Below, piece after piece: positions 11,933 through 30,500 of a stretch of 64,000 nt of DNA. The notes below the pieces were generated by a model, which made no database searches, was not told where the DNA came from, and saw only the letters and a program-made list of their open reading frames with translations. Source of the stretch: Paraescarpia echinospica (Eukaryota; Annelida; Polychaeta; Sabellida; Siboglinidae); contig CM034534.1 of NCBI GenBank assembly GCA_020002185.1, positions 63,360,239 to 63,424,238 of the forward strand, written 5' to 3'. Made by a program: the position numbers and the translations under genes. Position 1 is the stretch's first letter. Each line of letters begins with the position of its first letter.

Positions 11933-11938
11933 TTTATT
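11933..11938 (-). terminator. Probable Msx polyadenylation signal
   Basis: AATAAA on the minus strand, about 105 nt past the Msx stop codon. It is the nearest canonical hexamer downstream of exon 2. The implied 3' UTR would be short (roughly 120-130 nt), and a more distal site is possible. Confidence 0.5.
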
Positions 11939-12042
11939 TACAATCCAGAAAAGAGGTATCATATCAGTGTGAGTGAATGTCTTCAATGAATCACGTCACT
12001 CCTCGTCCAGACAAATTAACTTTGTTTCCGGCGTATTCGTCA

Positions 12043-17201
<5,159 letters not shown>

Positions 17202-17760
17202 GTCTGTCTGTGTGACACTGCGTCTTGGCGTCGCCGCTAAGTCACCCAGACCCGGGGTGGTAACGCGCTAGATGCCACTCAACACAGCCTGGCACGCCCC
17301 CGTGTAAATCACCGTCAGTGGCCGCGCTGCCCGCTGATTCGCTCCCGTCGATTAACGCTCTGCGCCGCGGCGCTAAATCGCCACGACGGCCATGGCGAAA
17401 CGGCCTCTTAATAACAACCGGCGAATGCTCACTTAATGACGGCCAAACTTTAGCGTAATTACACACGCAGCTCGGCAGGGATGAAGCAAAGACGGATAAG
17501 CCAATTAGTGGCACTACTTTCATGTTATTAGCGTAAACAACGTTAAGAACGGAAACATCGTCGAATACTCTGATAGCGCGCACTTTGAATGTAGACGCAT
17601 TAACGACATGTCTTGTTTGCAATGAAGTGGCTAAATAAGCTGTTAAGTGTGGACTTGATAAGTCAAGTTTTCTTCTGATTGCTGACATTGCATACAAATT
17701 ACGCAATACTCAGACCAAGAATTTAAGTTTCTTAATTAATATAAGACTGCACTAGACATT
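17202..17760 (-). promoter_or_regulatory. Msx 5' flank (5' UTR and probable promoter)
   Basis: GC-rich sequence directly upstream of the Msx start codon. It has an in-frame TAG at about 17268 and no TATAAA at a useful distance, so the promoter may be TATA-less. A 154-codon frame at 17242-17706 has no domain and is probably UTR or promoter. The transcription start cannot be placed from sequence. Confidence 0.4.
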
Positions 17761-20473
17761 TCGCCGTTTTCTTCCTGGACGGGGCACTCTCTTTCGGATA
17801 TTCATGTAATTGCAAAGTGTTTGTCGACTGCAAATTAGGACAATTGTCTGTGTTAATTCGTAGCTATGATACAACATGAATGTATACGAAGTACACACAT
17901 ATTTTTTTGAACTCATATTATTTGTATAAACTATATTTATTCTATTCTAAATGTGTTTTAATGAACACTTAAACAATATCTGTTGTTCCTTATATGCTAA
18001 TGAAATATCGACGTTACATTTCAGCATGCAATGGACACCTGATAACTACCGTAAAATCGAGTAACCTTTGTCAACAAAACCAGGTAATGAGTATAGGCCG
18101 TTTGTCACACATAAAGGTTTAAAGAAGTCTTAAGAAAAACATGGCACTCCCGGTTCATTAAATCTACAATGATAGTACTAGTTAATTAATATACATTTAG
18201 GGGAAAATTTATTATATTTTGCAATAAACAATATGTACGTGTATCATAATATTTGGTTTATAACTGGTTTTTGGTTTATCAATACAGGATGTAAGGCCGA
18301 ATTCGTTTTGTTAACATTTTCCATTTCAAAAATTGTTGCTATGTTAATATGGCCAAAGCGAAGACAGGGTATACTATTACCATCTCAAAATAGTGGCGAC
18401 ATAACTTTTAAAAGATATTTGCTTATGTCAATAACTACTTTCAGAGGGAACTTTAATAAATCTTGTTGTTTCAATAACCATTATTTTGATAATTTTGCTA
18501 CACAAATTCTGTAGTCGTGTCATTTGTAATTGTAGCGTGACCTTGTAAGAGTAATACAAACGCTGTACCTTCCTTGGTGGTTCTCAGTTGATGATAAAAA
18601 TCAAAGGAATGTATATATTTAGACCCATTATAACTACTTTATGTTATAGCTATTTCTCGATGTAGCTACATTTTATAGTTACCGCTACAGGTTAGGGGAG
18701 GAATTAGTTAAGCATTGCAACTAGTCCCGTTATGGCTACTTTCTAGATTTATTCATGAACAAAGGAGACTCAATCATGTGCAATACGAGGTATTCCAAAA
18801 TACTCAGCATAAAATACTCTACAGAGTGTGTTAATTATTCTATATACGAAAGTGTTGAAAGTCATGAATTGCAAAGTGTGTATCACTAAATATTCAACAA
18901 GCAGAAAACTTAGCACAGTTGGTCCTTGTAGAGGATTGGGGGCGGAATTAATATCGCAATGTCAGAAATAAAGTAACAGTTTTGGCTAAGAAAACGTCAC
19001 AGGAAATAATGACGAAACATTATTTTATTTGAAGACGACGTGTTAAATACAAAGTTTTGCACTTTTGGACTGATAATTCAGCACAATGCAATTTGATGCT
19101 TAATTAATTATTGAGCACACCAAAGTCTGATGATGAGTTAAAGATGAATACTCTGAAGACATTTTGCCACAGCCTTACACATTTTATAATCCAGTGGTAT
19201 ATAGAAGTTACGTTTTGTGGAAGTTATGAAAATATTATTGTGAAAATATTGTTTTATATATGTATATATATATATATATATATTAGATTTGGATAACTGT
19301 ATACTGAGAGAGTCATATATATGTGTTCCCATAACATAACAGTTACATATACATGGTCGTTAAACATTTACATTACAGACACGCTAAACCTTTCTGCAAA
19401 ATTACTTTGGCCATAAAAGGGGTTGACCGCTCCATCGGGAGACACGTAGTCAGCCTCCTACCTTCCACACGTGACACTATACACAAAAAATATTAATTTA
19501 AATGAATGTATAGACACGCAACAAATGTTGCATGTACACACAAAGACTTTTAAATTAACGCTGCCGAAATTTTAAATGGCCGCGCCCAGCCAGACTGCGT
19601 GGAACGTAGAAGTAAAGTGGCCCGAAAGGCCGGCTGCTAGTCACGGTATGCGCGTGGTTGCTGTGGAAGAGTTGTTTTAATGACAACTAGAAACTCCCTA
19701 ATAACGTGCCTTAAAGCTAAACCGACCTTGTCTGTTCCTCTTGTTAATATAATATTTTAATACAAGAAGCAATAATTACATTGGATTTTGCGTCAACATT
19801 TAAATAGAAAACATCAGTTATTTACAGTGTTGCGGGAGATAGGTGGGGATAACCATAAGTTCGGGGCTGGTTCCTACAATCAAGACCGCAAGTGGGACGA
19901 TATACAATTGGTTAAGTGAACTTCCTGCTAATAATTACCACCCGAGGCCTTAGAGGATTATTCCGGGTAACGGAACAGACGATGTCACTTTAACTTTAGA
20001 CGTGAAACGCTAAATCAGTCAAATTACCATCGATATTAGGCACTTGGCGGGGAGCGGATTGTCCGGGCGCAGATAGGCAGAGAAGACGCACTTAAGCGTC
20101 CTGCCCGCCTACAAACAGGAAATCAATAAACCACGCAGCCACGCATGGGCGCCTTTATGGTGATACTTTATCGGCGGGAGAAAATGGCGGCTCCGCGAGT
20201 CAGGGCGGAACCGGAGATGACCGTCCGACGCTTCATGGATCCGGCGAGATAAGTGCGATCCGTCACGCAAGGAGAAGAGTCCCGGGGGTGGATAGGCCCT
20301 GGATGTGGGCGTGATTGTGTCGCATGAATAATCATAATCCAACACAGTTCCGGGGTGTGATTGCTCTTAATATTTTAATATAAATACTGGAAGATGGATG
20401 TGTCATTATCATTGTGTGTGCGTGCGCGTGCGCGCGTTCGAATGCGCGTGTGCGTGCGCGTGCGCAAATGCAT
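17761..20473. other. Non-coding region upstream of Msx
   Basis: Mostly AT-rich with no recognised gene, and a (TA)n run at about 19259-19284. The last 400 bp (about 20040-20345) are GC-richer, with a 78-codon frame lacking any motif. Distal Msx regulatory sequence is possible but is not shown by the sequence. Confidence 0.45.
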
Positions 20474-21725
<1,252 letters not shown>

Positions 21726-21880
21726 CACACACACACGCGCGTACAGACACACGCACACACGCACGCACACACGCACACACGCACACACGCACGCACACAC
21801 ACACGCACTCACGCACACACACACACGCATACACGCACACACGCACACACGCACACACGCACACACGCACGCACGCACAG
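21726..21880. repeat. (CACACG)n / (CACG)n low-complexity tract
   Basis: About 155 bp of CA with periodic CG, ending GCACGCACGCACAG. Six open frames of 70-83 codons cover it and are artefacts. Confidence 0.95.
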
Positions 21881-22719
21881 ACTCACAAGGCACTTGTTCA
21901 TATATTACATTTACTATTTAGTAAACAAAACAGACATAAAAAATGAAAGTAAAATAATATGAGACATATTTTATTTTGATTTTTATCAGCAATATATCAT
22001 ACATTTTCCGAGTGTAGTTTTCACCTGAATAATGTATTTTTCCCTATGACACATTGATGCCTATCATTCATGTTTTTTGGTGATTTTGAGTCCGAATATT
22101 GGTGACGAAACAACACATTTCACAACATAAAAAAGGGTGGACTTGTCACCTTGTCCATTTTAGTGCGAGAACGTCCAGTGGAGGAAATATCAAAACCTCG
22201 AGTAGGCATTATAATCTTTCAGAATGAAACCAAACACAAACAATGGGTTCCATCGGCAACTCAGCAGAATGCCCAACGTTTCTGCAATCAATGTGCTGCT
22301 GTGCGATGCATTGGCAACGTTGTAGCATATACCTACTTGACCGGATTAGCCTGGTGACTTGACTGCCACGTTTAGCTTTGTCGTCAATAATGGTCAAATC
22401 TTCGTTGTAGGTCTTTCGAAGGAGAACTATCTTATTTTACCCTTTATATCGCCTCTGGCATCACGCTTCCTTCAAACGACACCCATTTAAAGCGCATTCG
22501 TCATTATCCCTCTTTACTAACAACCTGAAGCTGTGCTTTGTAATCAGCTTTGAAGTGCCCGTGGTTAGCACCTGAGGTCGTTAGGGACGCCGCACACAAT
22601 TTGAACGCTTTCAGCTGAATTCAACCATTTGACTATGTCCGGAAAGGGCGGAGATAAAAATGAGGTAATCGCCCGTCGTAGTTTGTGATAAACACCATAC
22701 GATAACTATATATACACCT

Positions 22720-22756
<37 letters not shown>

Positions 22757-22912
22757 GCCTATCTCGACTTACCTTCATATAATATCTTGTCAATTACAAA
22801 ATTGGAATCGGAATCATACATGGAAGCACTTTTCCAAGTCAATGGAATGAACGAGCCCTGTCATTGTTATTTCAGTTTCTACGTTATCTGTTGTTTTCAA
22901 AAAGTTGGAAGG
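21881..22912. other. Non-coding region with a (TA)n tract
   Basis: Nothing coding is recognised. A (TA)17 microsatellite lies at 22722-22755. Confidence 0.5.
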
Positions 22913-23373
22913 CAGGGACGGACCCAGAGAGAGTAGTCTGGGGTGCACAAAAGCCTCCACTGGGCCGAACAAAACGATGAACAAAATGTTTCGCTGCCAC
23001 GCCGCCGAAGCATCAGCTTCTCCGTCCGCCGTCTCGGCTCTACTGATGACATCGGAAGACGGCGGGGCGGGGTGAGGGAGGAGTGGTGGTGGGGGATGCT
23101 GTTTCGTCGCTGCGCAATTTCACCTTCTTCTCGCTGTCTCGCGCTTTCTCCTATCTCGTCTAAACTGATGTAGTCGGAAGGGGGGGGGGGTGCTGTTCAA
23201 TATTTTCGCCGCCGCGTCGGCATAACTTCGGCTTATTGTAACACTGACGGGGGCACATTTCCAAGGGTTTAGTGGGGCACGATCACGAGGGACCATTAAA
23301 AATGGTCGACGTGCTCGCTGAATTCCAAAGGTATGGGGGCACGTGCCACTAAAGCCCCCTGGATCCGCCTATG
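22913..23373. mobile_element. hAT-like non-autonomous DNA transposon (MITE)
   Basis: The left end CAGGGACGGACCCAG and the right end, read inward as CATAGGCGGATCCAGGGGGC, match the CAGNGGCGGATCCAGG ends known for hAT MITEs. Clusters of GGGGCAC-type motifs near both ends and a G-homopolymer near 23178 are also typical. Total length is about 460 bp with no transposase. GTTGGAAG to the left and TGGAAAGC to the right of the ends hint at an imperfect 8-bp duplication. Confidence 0.65.
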
Positions 23374-23707
23374 GAAAGCATTGGCTACTCGTTGATTAAA
23401 GCCATTTGTTTGAACAAAAGACCCATTTCAGAATTTGGCGAACAATCCAGCTTAGTGTCCTTTAACTTGTCATTCAATGGCTTCTTAAGCAATATCATTG
23501 TTTTCCGTGGATATCCTAATTTAGCTATTGTCAGCCATTGGCTTAATGTTGTAATTGGTTTAATTCGGACTACCACTATTGCACCACGAAAGAGTAATAA
23601 TTATTAGTAATCAGACTTGAATCTTGAAAATGCTGTCTGCTCCCTCCCTTTGTCATGTCTCTGTCTAATCCTGCATGTCTGTCTCCTGTCTCCTGTCTCC
23701 TGCCTGC
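23374..23707. other. Unique non-coding sequence
   Basis: A 78-codon plus-strand frame (23371-23607) and its minus-strand counterpart show no recognisable domain. Confidence 0.4.
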
Positions 23708-23955
<248 letters not shown>

Positions 23956-24660
23956 ACAAATGTATGTGTGTGTTGCGCGCGCGTTCTTTTCAATAAAAAA
24001 AACGTGCATAGTTGCCGTATTGTGTTGAAGAGCGAATATAAATAAACGTCTAACTGTAGTATGGAAGGACCCCCAGTAAAGCGCATATGCAAATGGTGAC
24101 ATTTGGACATTCGTGCATATTTATTAGTCTACGCCGGAAGAAGTACACCGAATATGTCACTAGGGCAATAAAACGAGCTAACTGCAGTGGCCACATTTGG
24201 GTGAAATATTCCTCGCTAACACTCGTCAGAAAGCGGGAACAAATGAGAACTTTCGGGCTTAGCGGTCGTAAATTAGAACGAACTGAATGCACGCGTCGAC
24301 AACTGCTTGACTGCATTTATCGGGACGATTTAAAGTGTCGTTTTAGTGAAGCGCTGTTTATCACTGCAGTACATTAAAGTCTCACAAAACGTGCTTTGTG
24401 CGCTGTGCTAGTTGGAGACGCGGGTAGCGAGCCGCGGGACGCCGCATACAGCAGCAGTGTCGACGTGCAGGAAGCAAGGCTACCTATTCGTCCGCGACAA
24501 TACTCGTGTTTTATTGTGTTGTGTGGGAGGATGTAATTACGTAATGTTCAAAATGGAATGCGTTATCTGTAATATGCACAATAGTGGAATTTCAATTAAT
24601 TAACGTAAGACAAGTTTAATGAGATTTAGTACGTGTCGTGATACCATTCATATAATATTT
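23956..24660. other. Unique non-coding sequence
   Basis: A 96-codon plus-strand frame (24087-24377) and a minus-strand counterpart are present but contain no motif I recognise. Confidence 0.4.
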
Positions 24661-24931
24661 GCATACGCACGCACACACGCAAACTCCCAACTACCCCACG
24701 CAAACACTCACACACACAGACAGACACGCACAGACACACGCACATGCACTCGCACTCGCACACGCACATGCACGCGCACGCGCACGCGCACGCGCACGCA
24801 CACGCACACGCGCACGCGCACGCGCACGCACACGCACACGCACACGCACACGCACACGCACACGCACACGCACACGCACACGCACACGCACACGCACACG
24901 CACACGCACACGCACACGCACACGCACACGC
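24661..24931. repeat. (CACACG)n / (CGCACG)n tandem repeat
   Basis: A long tract of CACACG hexamers, with a CGCACG-rich left part. In frame it reads His-Thr-Arg-Thr or His-Ala, giving spurious frames of more than 100 codons on both strands. Confidence 0.96.
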
Positions 24932-26090
24932 GTGTCGTATTTGCTTGTTTCTAGTTGTTTATCTGTAGCTATCGCATGCATAGAGTGCATATAGCATAAT
25001 AATGTTTTCAATCGTAACCGTATTCCGGTACACAAAACATTTTACAATGAACCATGTTCTTGTTACCCCACAAATCATTACCCGACTTGCGTGGCCCATT
25101 TCTTTGAGATAAATATCAACAATATATTATCTCTCAGTGTTTTCATATTGTATGTAAGTAAAATACAGTTAAAGAATATCAACAAAGTAAGCGGCGTACA
25201 GTGATGACTGGCCGAATATTTCAATTCCCGGTAAGTAGCCTTATGGGGCGTCAACAGTGTTGACAGGTTGACTATGTCAATAAACTCATCGTTGACCAGT
25301 CATACTGAATATTCCAACATTTCTAAAAGTATCAACGCCTGTCCGACACTCCTTTCAAATGCGGCATTCAATTAAAACTCAAACGGTCGAGTTAAATAAT
25401 TAGGACAACGATATAAATAGGCAGAGCATTAATTAGTAAAAACACCGTACTACCGTGAAATGGCAAAAGGGAGCAAGAGACAACGAGGTGTTTTAGAGAT
25501 ATCGGACAAAACGCGTATTTGTTTTGCTCTCTTCTACTTGTTGTGGCACAGTAATTATTCACAATTCTATGGACTATGTATCTATGTATAGTAATAATAT
25601 ATATTTCTTATGACATAGTTTATTTTGTGACTTAATGTCATTTACTCCCTTTTATCATTTCATTTAGTTATGAATAAAAATATAATGTTCAGACATAATC
25701 AAGTTTTATAAAATCAGCCTTGAAAAACCTAAAAGTTACTCCCTTTCGCTATTACAAAATGCAATTGCATTGTCTCTTGCTCCGTCCTGCCATGTCATTT
25801 GTAGCAAATTTATTATATAAACAATGACTGTTATTACGTGTCAATTATAGTACTTGTACCCGTAGGTTTGGTTATTAGCTCATTTGTAAAAAGAAAGTGT
25901 CACTTGCACCCCTCTGTCATTTGACGGCAGCATAGTGCTGCAACGATGTCAATTAAATAACTTCCCCTACGGGAAATAAAGCATTTTTAGATTGTGTTCG
26001 AAGACTCACTTTGAGGAAAACACTTGGTATAGATATCACATATTGCAATCCACGTTAACATCGGCTTATGTTAAAGCAATGGCACCACCC
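24932..26090. other. Non-coding region 3' of the fucosyltransferase gene
   Basis: AT-rich with no gene. It contains a candidate TIR pair at 25458-25796. TTTATT at 25809-25814 gives AATAAA on the minus strand, about 280 nt past the fucosyltransferase stop, and is its nearest candidate polyadenylation signal. Confidence 0.5.
25458..25796. mobile_element. Possible short TIR element (about 340 bp)
   Basis: ATGGCAAAAGGGAGCAAGAG at the left and the inverse of ATGGCAGGACGGAGCAAGAG at the right form imperfect inverted ends; an ACTCCCTTT motif also recurs inside. The interior is AT-rich and non-coding. The target duplication is not evident. Confidence 0.4.
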
Positions 26091-27146
26091 TTATTCCGAT
26101 ATGGGAATCCAATGGGAAGGAAAGTAGTCCTTTGCCTTGAAATGTCTTTCCCTTTGGCTCCCCGCCACCGACGGGGTGGGATAGTACACCACGTCTCCTC
26201 CGCTCAGCCACGCACCCCACCACCCGAATGTTCCAACGGTCATGACCGAGTGGCGACACCCAGCGAGGATAGCCAGATCGACTTCCGGTGTGTTGCCCTT
26301 GGATACCGTCACATTAGGCAGACGCCCGAGTTCCTTTTCACACCAGGCGGATTCGTCGCTGCACACGACAAAGTGCACGTCGGGAAACCGGCGCCGGAAA
26401 TACGTCATAGCGTTGACGATATACACCCGCCCAGGTACACTCAACCATGGCCGTTTCACGATATCCCCGCGACGCACATGCACTCCGACGAACGTCACGC
26501 GACCCGGCATGAGCATGCGCACCAGCTTGTCGAAGAACCGCGACGCCGTTGCGGCAACTTCCGGTTTGAATTCGAGGAGCGCGCGTATTTCTTTCTCGTA
26601 GGCGGAGAAATATCTCCACGACTGGAAATATCCGCTGATTTGAATGTTCTCTCGCGGAAGGTCAGAGAATCGGTCGTTGTATATAGCGAAGCCTGTTATC
26701 TCGCCCATTCTTCGGTAAGTTTTGGCGAGTCGCCTTGACACCACTGGCAATGAATGAACGCGCGGAAAAACGTCGCCGAGTTGACGTTTCAGAGGCGGCG
26801 TTAGTTGAACTTGACGGCCGTCGTTCTGTCTCGCTATTCCGCTCAGTGAAGCCAACTGAAACAGCAGGTTCCCAAGACGCACGGAATTGAAATGAACGAT
26901 GGTAATATTCCACCTCGATTCAGACGTCTTTGTGATATACAGATGACTGTCATGCGTTGTGAATGTGTCGCGAATACTCCGGCGCCACGAAATCCGTAGC
27001 ACACCCACATCGAAGTGCAAGAGACATGCAAGCAGTGCAGAGAAACAAAGCATCAACACGAAGGTGACTTTCTTGCAAGCCATAGACATGTTGATCAACA
27101 TCTGCGCCAACCAACGACGCAACAGCGTCTGTGCATAAGTCCACAC
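26091..27146 (-). CDS. Alpha-1,2-fucosyltransferase-like Golgi enzyme (GT11 family)
   Basis: A single-exon frame of 351 residues. GT11 enzymes transfer fucose from GDP-fucose in alpha-1,2 linkage, typically to terminal galactose of glycoproteins and glycolipids, in the Golgi lumen. A short basic N-terminus and one hydrophobic segment (about 27-45) give a type II membrane anchor; the lumenal catalytic domain follows. Visible GT11 features are LGNLLFQLASL (91-101), SGYFQSWRYF (171-180), GVHVRRGD (221-228, the nucleotide-sugar motif), FVVCSDESAWC (239-249) and DLAILAGCRHSVMTVGTFGW then WGAWL (270-294). N-glycosylation sequons are at N80 and N258. The length fits the family and no stop or frameshift interrupts it, so it looks functional. 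Met16 and Met20 are alternative starts that keep the anchor. GT11 genes are often intronless and multicopy in invertebrates. The exact acceptor substrate cannot be inferred. Confidence 0.93.
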   Translation of the reverse strand: MWTYAQTLLRRWLAQMLINMSMACKKVTFVLMLCFSALLACLLHFDVGVLRISWRRSIRDTFTTHDSHLYITKTSESRWNITIVHFNSVRLGNLLFQLASLSGIARQNDGRQVQLTPPLKRQLGDVFPRVHSLPVVSRRLAKTYRRMGEITGFAIYNDRFSDLPRENIQISGYFQSWRYFSAYEKEIRALLEFKPEVAATASRFFDKLVRMLMPGRVTFVGVHVRRGDIVKRPWLSVPGRVYIVNAMTYFRRRFPDVHFVVCSDESAWCEKELGRLPNVTVSKGNTPEVDLAILAGCRHSVMTVGTFGWWGAWLSGGDVVYYPTPSVAGSQRERHFKAKDYFPSHWIPISE

Positions 27147-27383
27147 TCGTTGATAGTTAAATAACTGTCATAACTCTTCGCTCATTATGAAAACACCAAC
27201 CAACTCGAGACGTAGAGTAGCCTAGCGGTCCGTTGAATATCCTAACGTCACACCTCTGACACAATTAGTAGCTTTTATGTCATCGATGTCGTCCGTGTGA
27301 CTCTGGCAACTTTGGTGGTTAGGCGACAAACTGGAACACGTGTTCACACTTTTTTCAACTTCCTAAATGGTCATGACATTTTG
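27147..27383. other. 5' flank of the fucosyltransferase gene
   Basis: About 240 bp between the start codon and the (GGCA)n array. No TATA box is evident, and the promoter cannot be placed. Confidence 0.4.
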
Positions 27384-27636
<253 letters not shown>

Positions 27637-27742
27637 TGTGTATGCGTGTATGTGTATATGTATGCTACACGCATACGTGCATGCAGTATATATACACACA
27701 TGCACACTTACACACTTACACACTTACACACATAAAAAAAGT

Positions 27743-28073
27743 AAAAGTAAAGGTAAGTTCTTATATAGCGCAGTATCCAGTCCTCATGACTGCTCAAAGC
27801 GCCTTACACTTTACTCCCTGGCAGACCTGTTCAATCGAACACCATCTCGACTTCTCTGGGAAGCATTCGGCCACCCTGCAATTAATGCGCGAAGACTATT
27901 CGTACACAAATATCCACCTCTGTCCATAGCCAGGTACTCATTCATACAGCTGAGTGAACTGAAGCAATGTAGAGTAAACGAACTTGCCCAAGGTTCGACA
28001 CCGCCGCACACGATTCGAACCCGCGTTCTCTCAGTCGAGAGTCCGGAGGTCTTACCGCTGTGCCATTGCGCTC
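27743..28073 (-). mobile_element. Full-length tRNA-headed SINE
   Basis: It reads on the minus strand. The head is at the right end (GGAGCGCAATGGCACAGCGG in sense), with B box GGTTCGAATC at about 28013-28022. The tail is at the left end (GCGCTATATAAGAACTTACC, then a T/A-rich terminus). It is embedded in CA-rich repeats, with CACACAT on both sides as a possible target duplication, although the repeat context makes that ambiguous. Confidence 0.92.
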
Positions 28074-28660
28074 CACACATGCACACATGCACACATGCAC
28101 ACATGCACACATGCACACATGCACACATGCACACATGCACACATGCACACGTGCACACATGCACACGTGCACACATGCACACATGCACACATGCACACAG
28201 ATACACAGACACATAGACACACACACACACACATACACACACACACATACACACACACAAACGCACACGCACACGCACACGCACACGCACACGCACACGC
28301 ACACGCGCGCACACACACACGCGCACACGCGCGCGCGCACACGCACACGCACGCATGCACAGACACGCAGACACGCAGACACGCAGACACGCAGACACGC
28401 AGACACGCAGACACGCAGACACGCATGCACGCATGCACGCATGCACGCATGCACGATTGCACGCATGCACGCATGCACGCAGACACGCAGACACGCAGAC
28501 AGACACGCAGACAGACACGACAGACACGACAGACACGCAGACACGCAGACACGCAGACACGCAGACACGCAGACACGCAGCGGACAGACGGACAGACGGA
28601 CAGACGGACAGACGGACAGACGGACAGACGGACAGACGGACAGACGGACAGACGGACAGA
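28070..28660. repeat. Compound CA-rich and CAGA-rich tandem arrays
   Basis: In order these are (ACACATGC)n to about 28200, CA with TA and CG variants to 28340, (CAGACACG)n at about 28360-28430, (CACGCATG)n to about 28480, (CAGACACG)n again to 28580, and (GGACAGAC)n to 28660. The array ends in a palindrome (CAGAGATCTGTCCGTCTG). Spurious frames of up to 289 codons cross this region on both strands. Confidence 0.95.
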
Positions 28661-28741
28661 GATCTGTCCGTCTGTCCCACACGTTTTGTGACGGATCTTA
28701 CAACTCACCAGGAGAGAGACACTTCCGTTCCACCGTCGTGT

Positions 28742-28851
28742 CAGACGGAGTACACGTACGATGTGCTGCTGCCTCTGCCGTTATATATCACGTCAGACGG
28801 GAGGGAGTACACATACGATGTGCTGCTTCCTCTGCCGTTATATACCACGTT
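28742..28851. repeat. Two-copy tandem repeat of about 51-56 bp
   Basis: TCAGACGGAGTACACGTACG through CCGTTATATATCACG is repeated as TCAGACGGGAGGGAGTACAC through CCGTTATATACCACG. The second copy carries a 5-bp GGGAG insertion. It follows directly after the GGACAGAC array. Confidence 0.9.
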
Positions 28852-29010
28852 AAATACGTACTTAATATAAAGCGCTGTTGTCCAGGTGTCGCAGATGGTT
28901 GGCACATAATGTTGGCGTAACAGCCGTCGTCGACATATTGCATTGTTCTCAAAGACAGAAGGAGGGCGAGGCGCGTGTGGCAGTTCGAGGAGTCTGGCAC
29001 CGCTGCATAT

Positions 29011-29075
29011 ATTAGCGGTTCTTAACCGTTTTGGCTGCGACCAAATCCCGGTGGTTGAACTTGCTTGGCGACCCA
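29011..29075. mobile_element. Fragment of a hAT-like MITE end
   Basis: TAGCGGTTCTTAACCGTTTT followed by GGCTGCGACCAAATCCC resembles the inward-read right end of the element at 10337 (CAGCGGTTCTTGACC…GGCTGCGACCCAAATTCC). No matching opposite end is visible nearby. A similar subterminal block (GGCCTGGCGACCCAATTTGG) occurs at about 33444. Confidence 0.5.
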
Positions 29076-29225
29076 TGCCTTCAGACAGCAAGTTTATGGT
29101 AAATGCTAACATAAATAATGATAAAATAAGTAGGCATAAATAAATAAATGAAAATATAAAACGTATATTAAACGTGCATGATGAAAACGCAACTGGGAAT
29201 TACCAAATCGGCGTCTTTCTTTGGT

Positions 29226-29610
29226 TTATTGACGTAAAAAGAGGCATTGTTTTATTGTCGTAAAAAGAGACATTGGTTTATTGTCATAAAAAGAGGAGAG
29301 CAAGTCACCTTTGCAACTCGAAAGTAAAGATTGCGGACGAAGTCGCGATAATCGTACGATTTCGACGGTGTTAGAAGGATAAGGAAGGATAAGGATACTT
29401 TTAGTAGTCTCAACAGCATAGAAAGACACATTATACACAGAGATATTGAAATGTAAAACATACAGTGCAAATTTATATAAAATAAACAGAATATATATAG
29501 TACAAAAAAGCAGAAAACAAAAATAAATAGCAAGGAACAATTGCTGTGGGCCGGGAGACTCCTGCTGAGATCACAGCTGATCGCTATCATAGGAGCCACC
29601 CAAAAACAAC
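29226..29610 (-). mobile_element. LINE 3' UTR fragment ending in a 26-bp tandem repeat
   Basis: On the minus strand, GGGTGGCTCCTATGATAGCG at about 29600 matches GGGTGGCTCCCATGATAGCG at about 42970, where it follows the CR1/Jockey-like ORF end, so this is probably a 3' UTR of the same LINE class. The left end consists of about 2.6 copies of a 26-bp unit (ATTGTCGTAAAAAGAGACAT plus TGGTTT), which on the minus strand carries CAATAAA and would form the LINE terminus. No RT sequence remains. Confidence 0.55.
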
Positions 29611-29723
29611 AATTATGAATTCTTTATGTTTCTAATCCTACGTTTTATTTAAAAATATTGATGTGATAATCTTTTTTTAGTGTTTTTGTCTTACATACTG
29701 TGTGTGATGCTTGTTTTGTTGAT

Positions 29724-30500
29724 GGGTTATGTGTCGTGTACGAGTGGCCGTGTAAGCATGTTGTGTGTTATGTGTCGTGTACGAGTGGCCGTGTAAGCAT
29801 GTTGTGTGTTATGTGTCGTGTACGAGTGGCCGTGTAAGCATGTTGTGTGTTATGTGTCGTGTACGAGTGGCCGTGTAAGCATGTTGTGTGTTATGTGTCG
29901 TGTACGAGTGGCCGTGTAAGCATGTTGTGTGTTATGTGTCGTGTACGAGTGGCCGTGTAAGCATGTTGTGTGTTATGTGTCGTGTACGAGTGGCCGTGTA
30001 AGCATGTTGTGTGTGTCGTGTACGAGTGGCCGTGTAAGCATGTTGTGTGTTATGTGTCGTGTACGAGTGGCCGTGTAAGCATGTTGTGTGTTATGTGTCG
30101 TGTACGAGTGGCCGTGTAAGCATGTTGTGTGTTATGTGTCGTGTACGAGTGGCCGTGTAAGCATGTTGTGTGTTATGTGTCGTGTACGAGTGGCCGTGTA
30201 AGCATGTTGTGTGTTATGTGTCGTGTACGAGTGGCCGTGTAAGCATGTTGTGTGTTATGTGTCGTGTACGAGTGGCCGTGTAAGCATGTTGTGTGTTATG
30301 TGTCGTGTACGAGTGGCCGTGTAAGCATGTTGTGTGTTATGTGTCGTGTACGAGTGGCCGTGTAAGCATGTTGTGTGTTATGTGTCGTGTACGAGTGGCC
30401 GTGTAAGCATGTTGTGTGTTATGTGTCGTGTACGAGTGGCCGTGTAAGCATGTTGTGTGTTATGTGTCGTGTACGAGTGGCCGTGTAAGCATGTTGTGTG
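29724..30500. repeat. 41-bp minisatellite, left part (about 19 copies)
   Basis: The unit GTGTGTTATGTGTCGTGTAC plus GAGTGGCCGTGTAAGCATGTT is almost invariant. One copy near 30006 lacks TTATG. The array runs into the assembly gap. Since 41 is not a multiple of 3 and no forward frame has a stop, all three forward frames stay open; no gene is implied. Confidence 0.98.

Noticed and set aside
25992..26738. 248-codon plus-strand frame
   Set aside because: Antisense shadow of the GT11 gene, whose motifs are clear on the minus strand.
28070..28660. CRISPR array or telomeric repeat
   Set aside because: Repeats are short (4-8 bp), contiguous and without unique spacers; no TTAGGG-type telomere motif is present.
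27811..28920. Frames of up to 289 codons (Cys/Val or His/Thr/Ala rich) on both strands
   Set aside because: Translations of CA-, CAGA- and GGACAGAC-type arrays plus a SINE.
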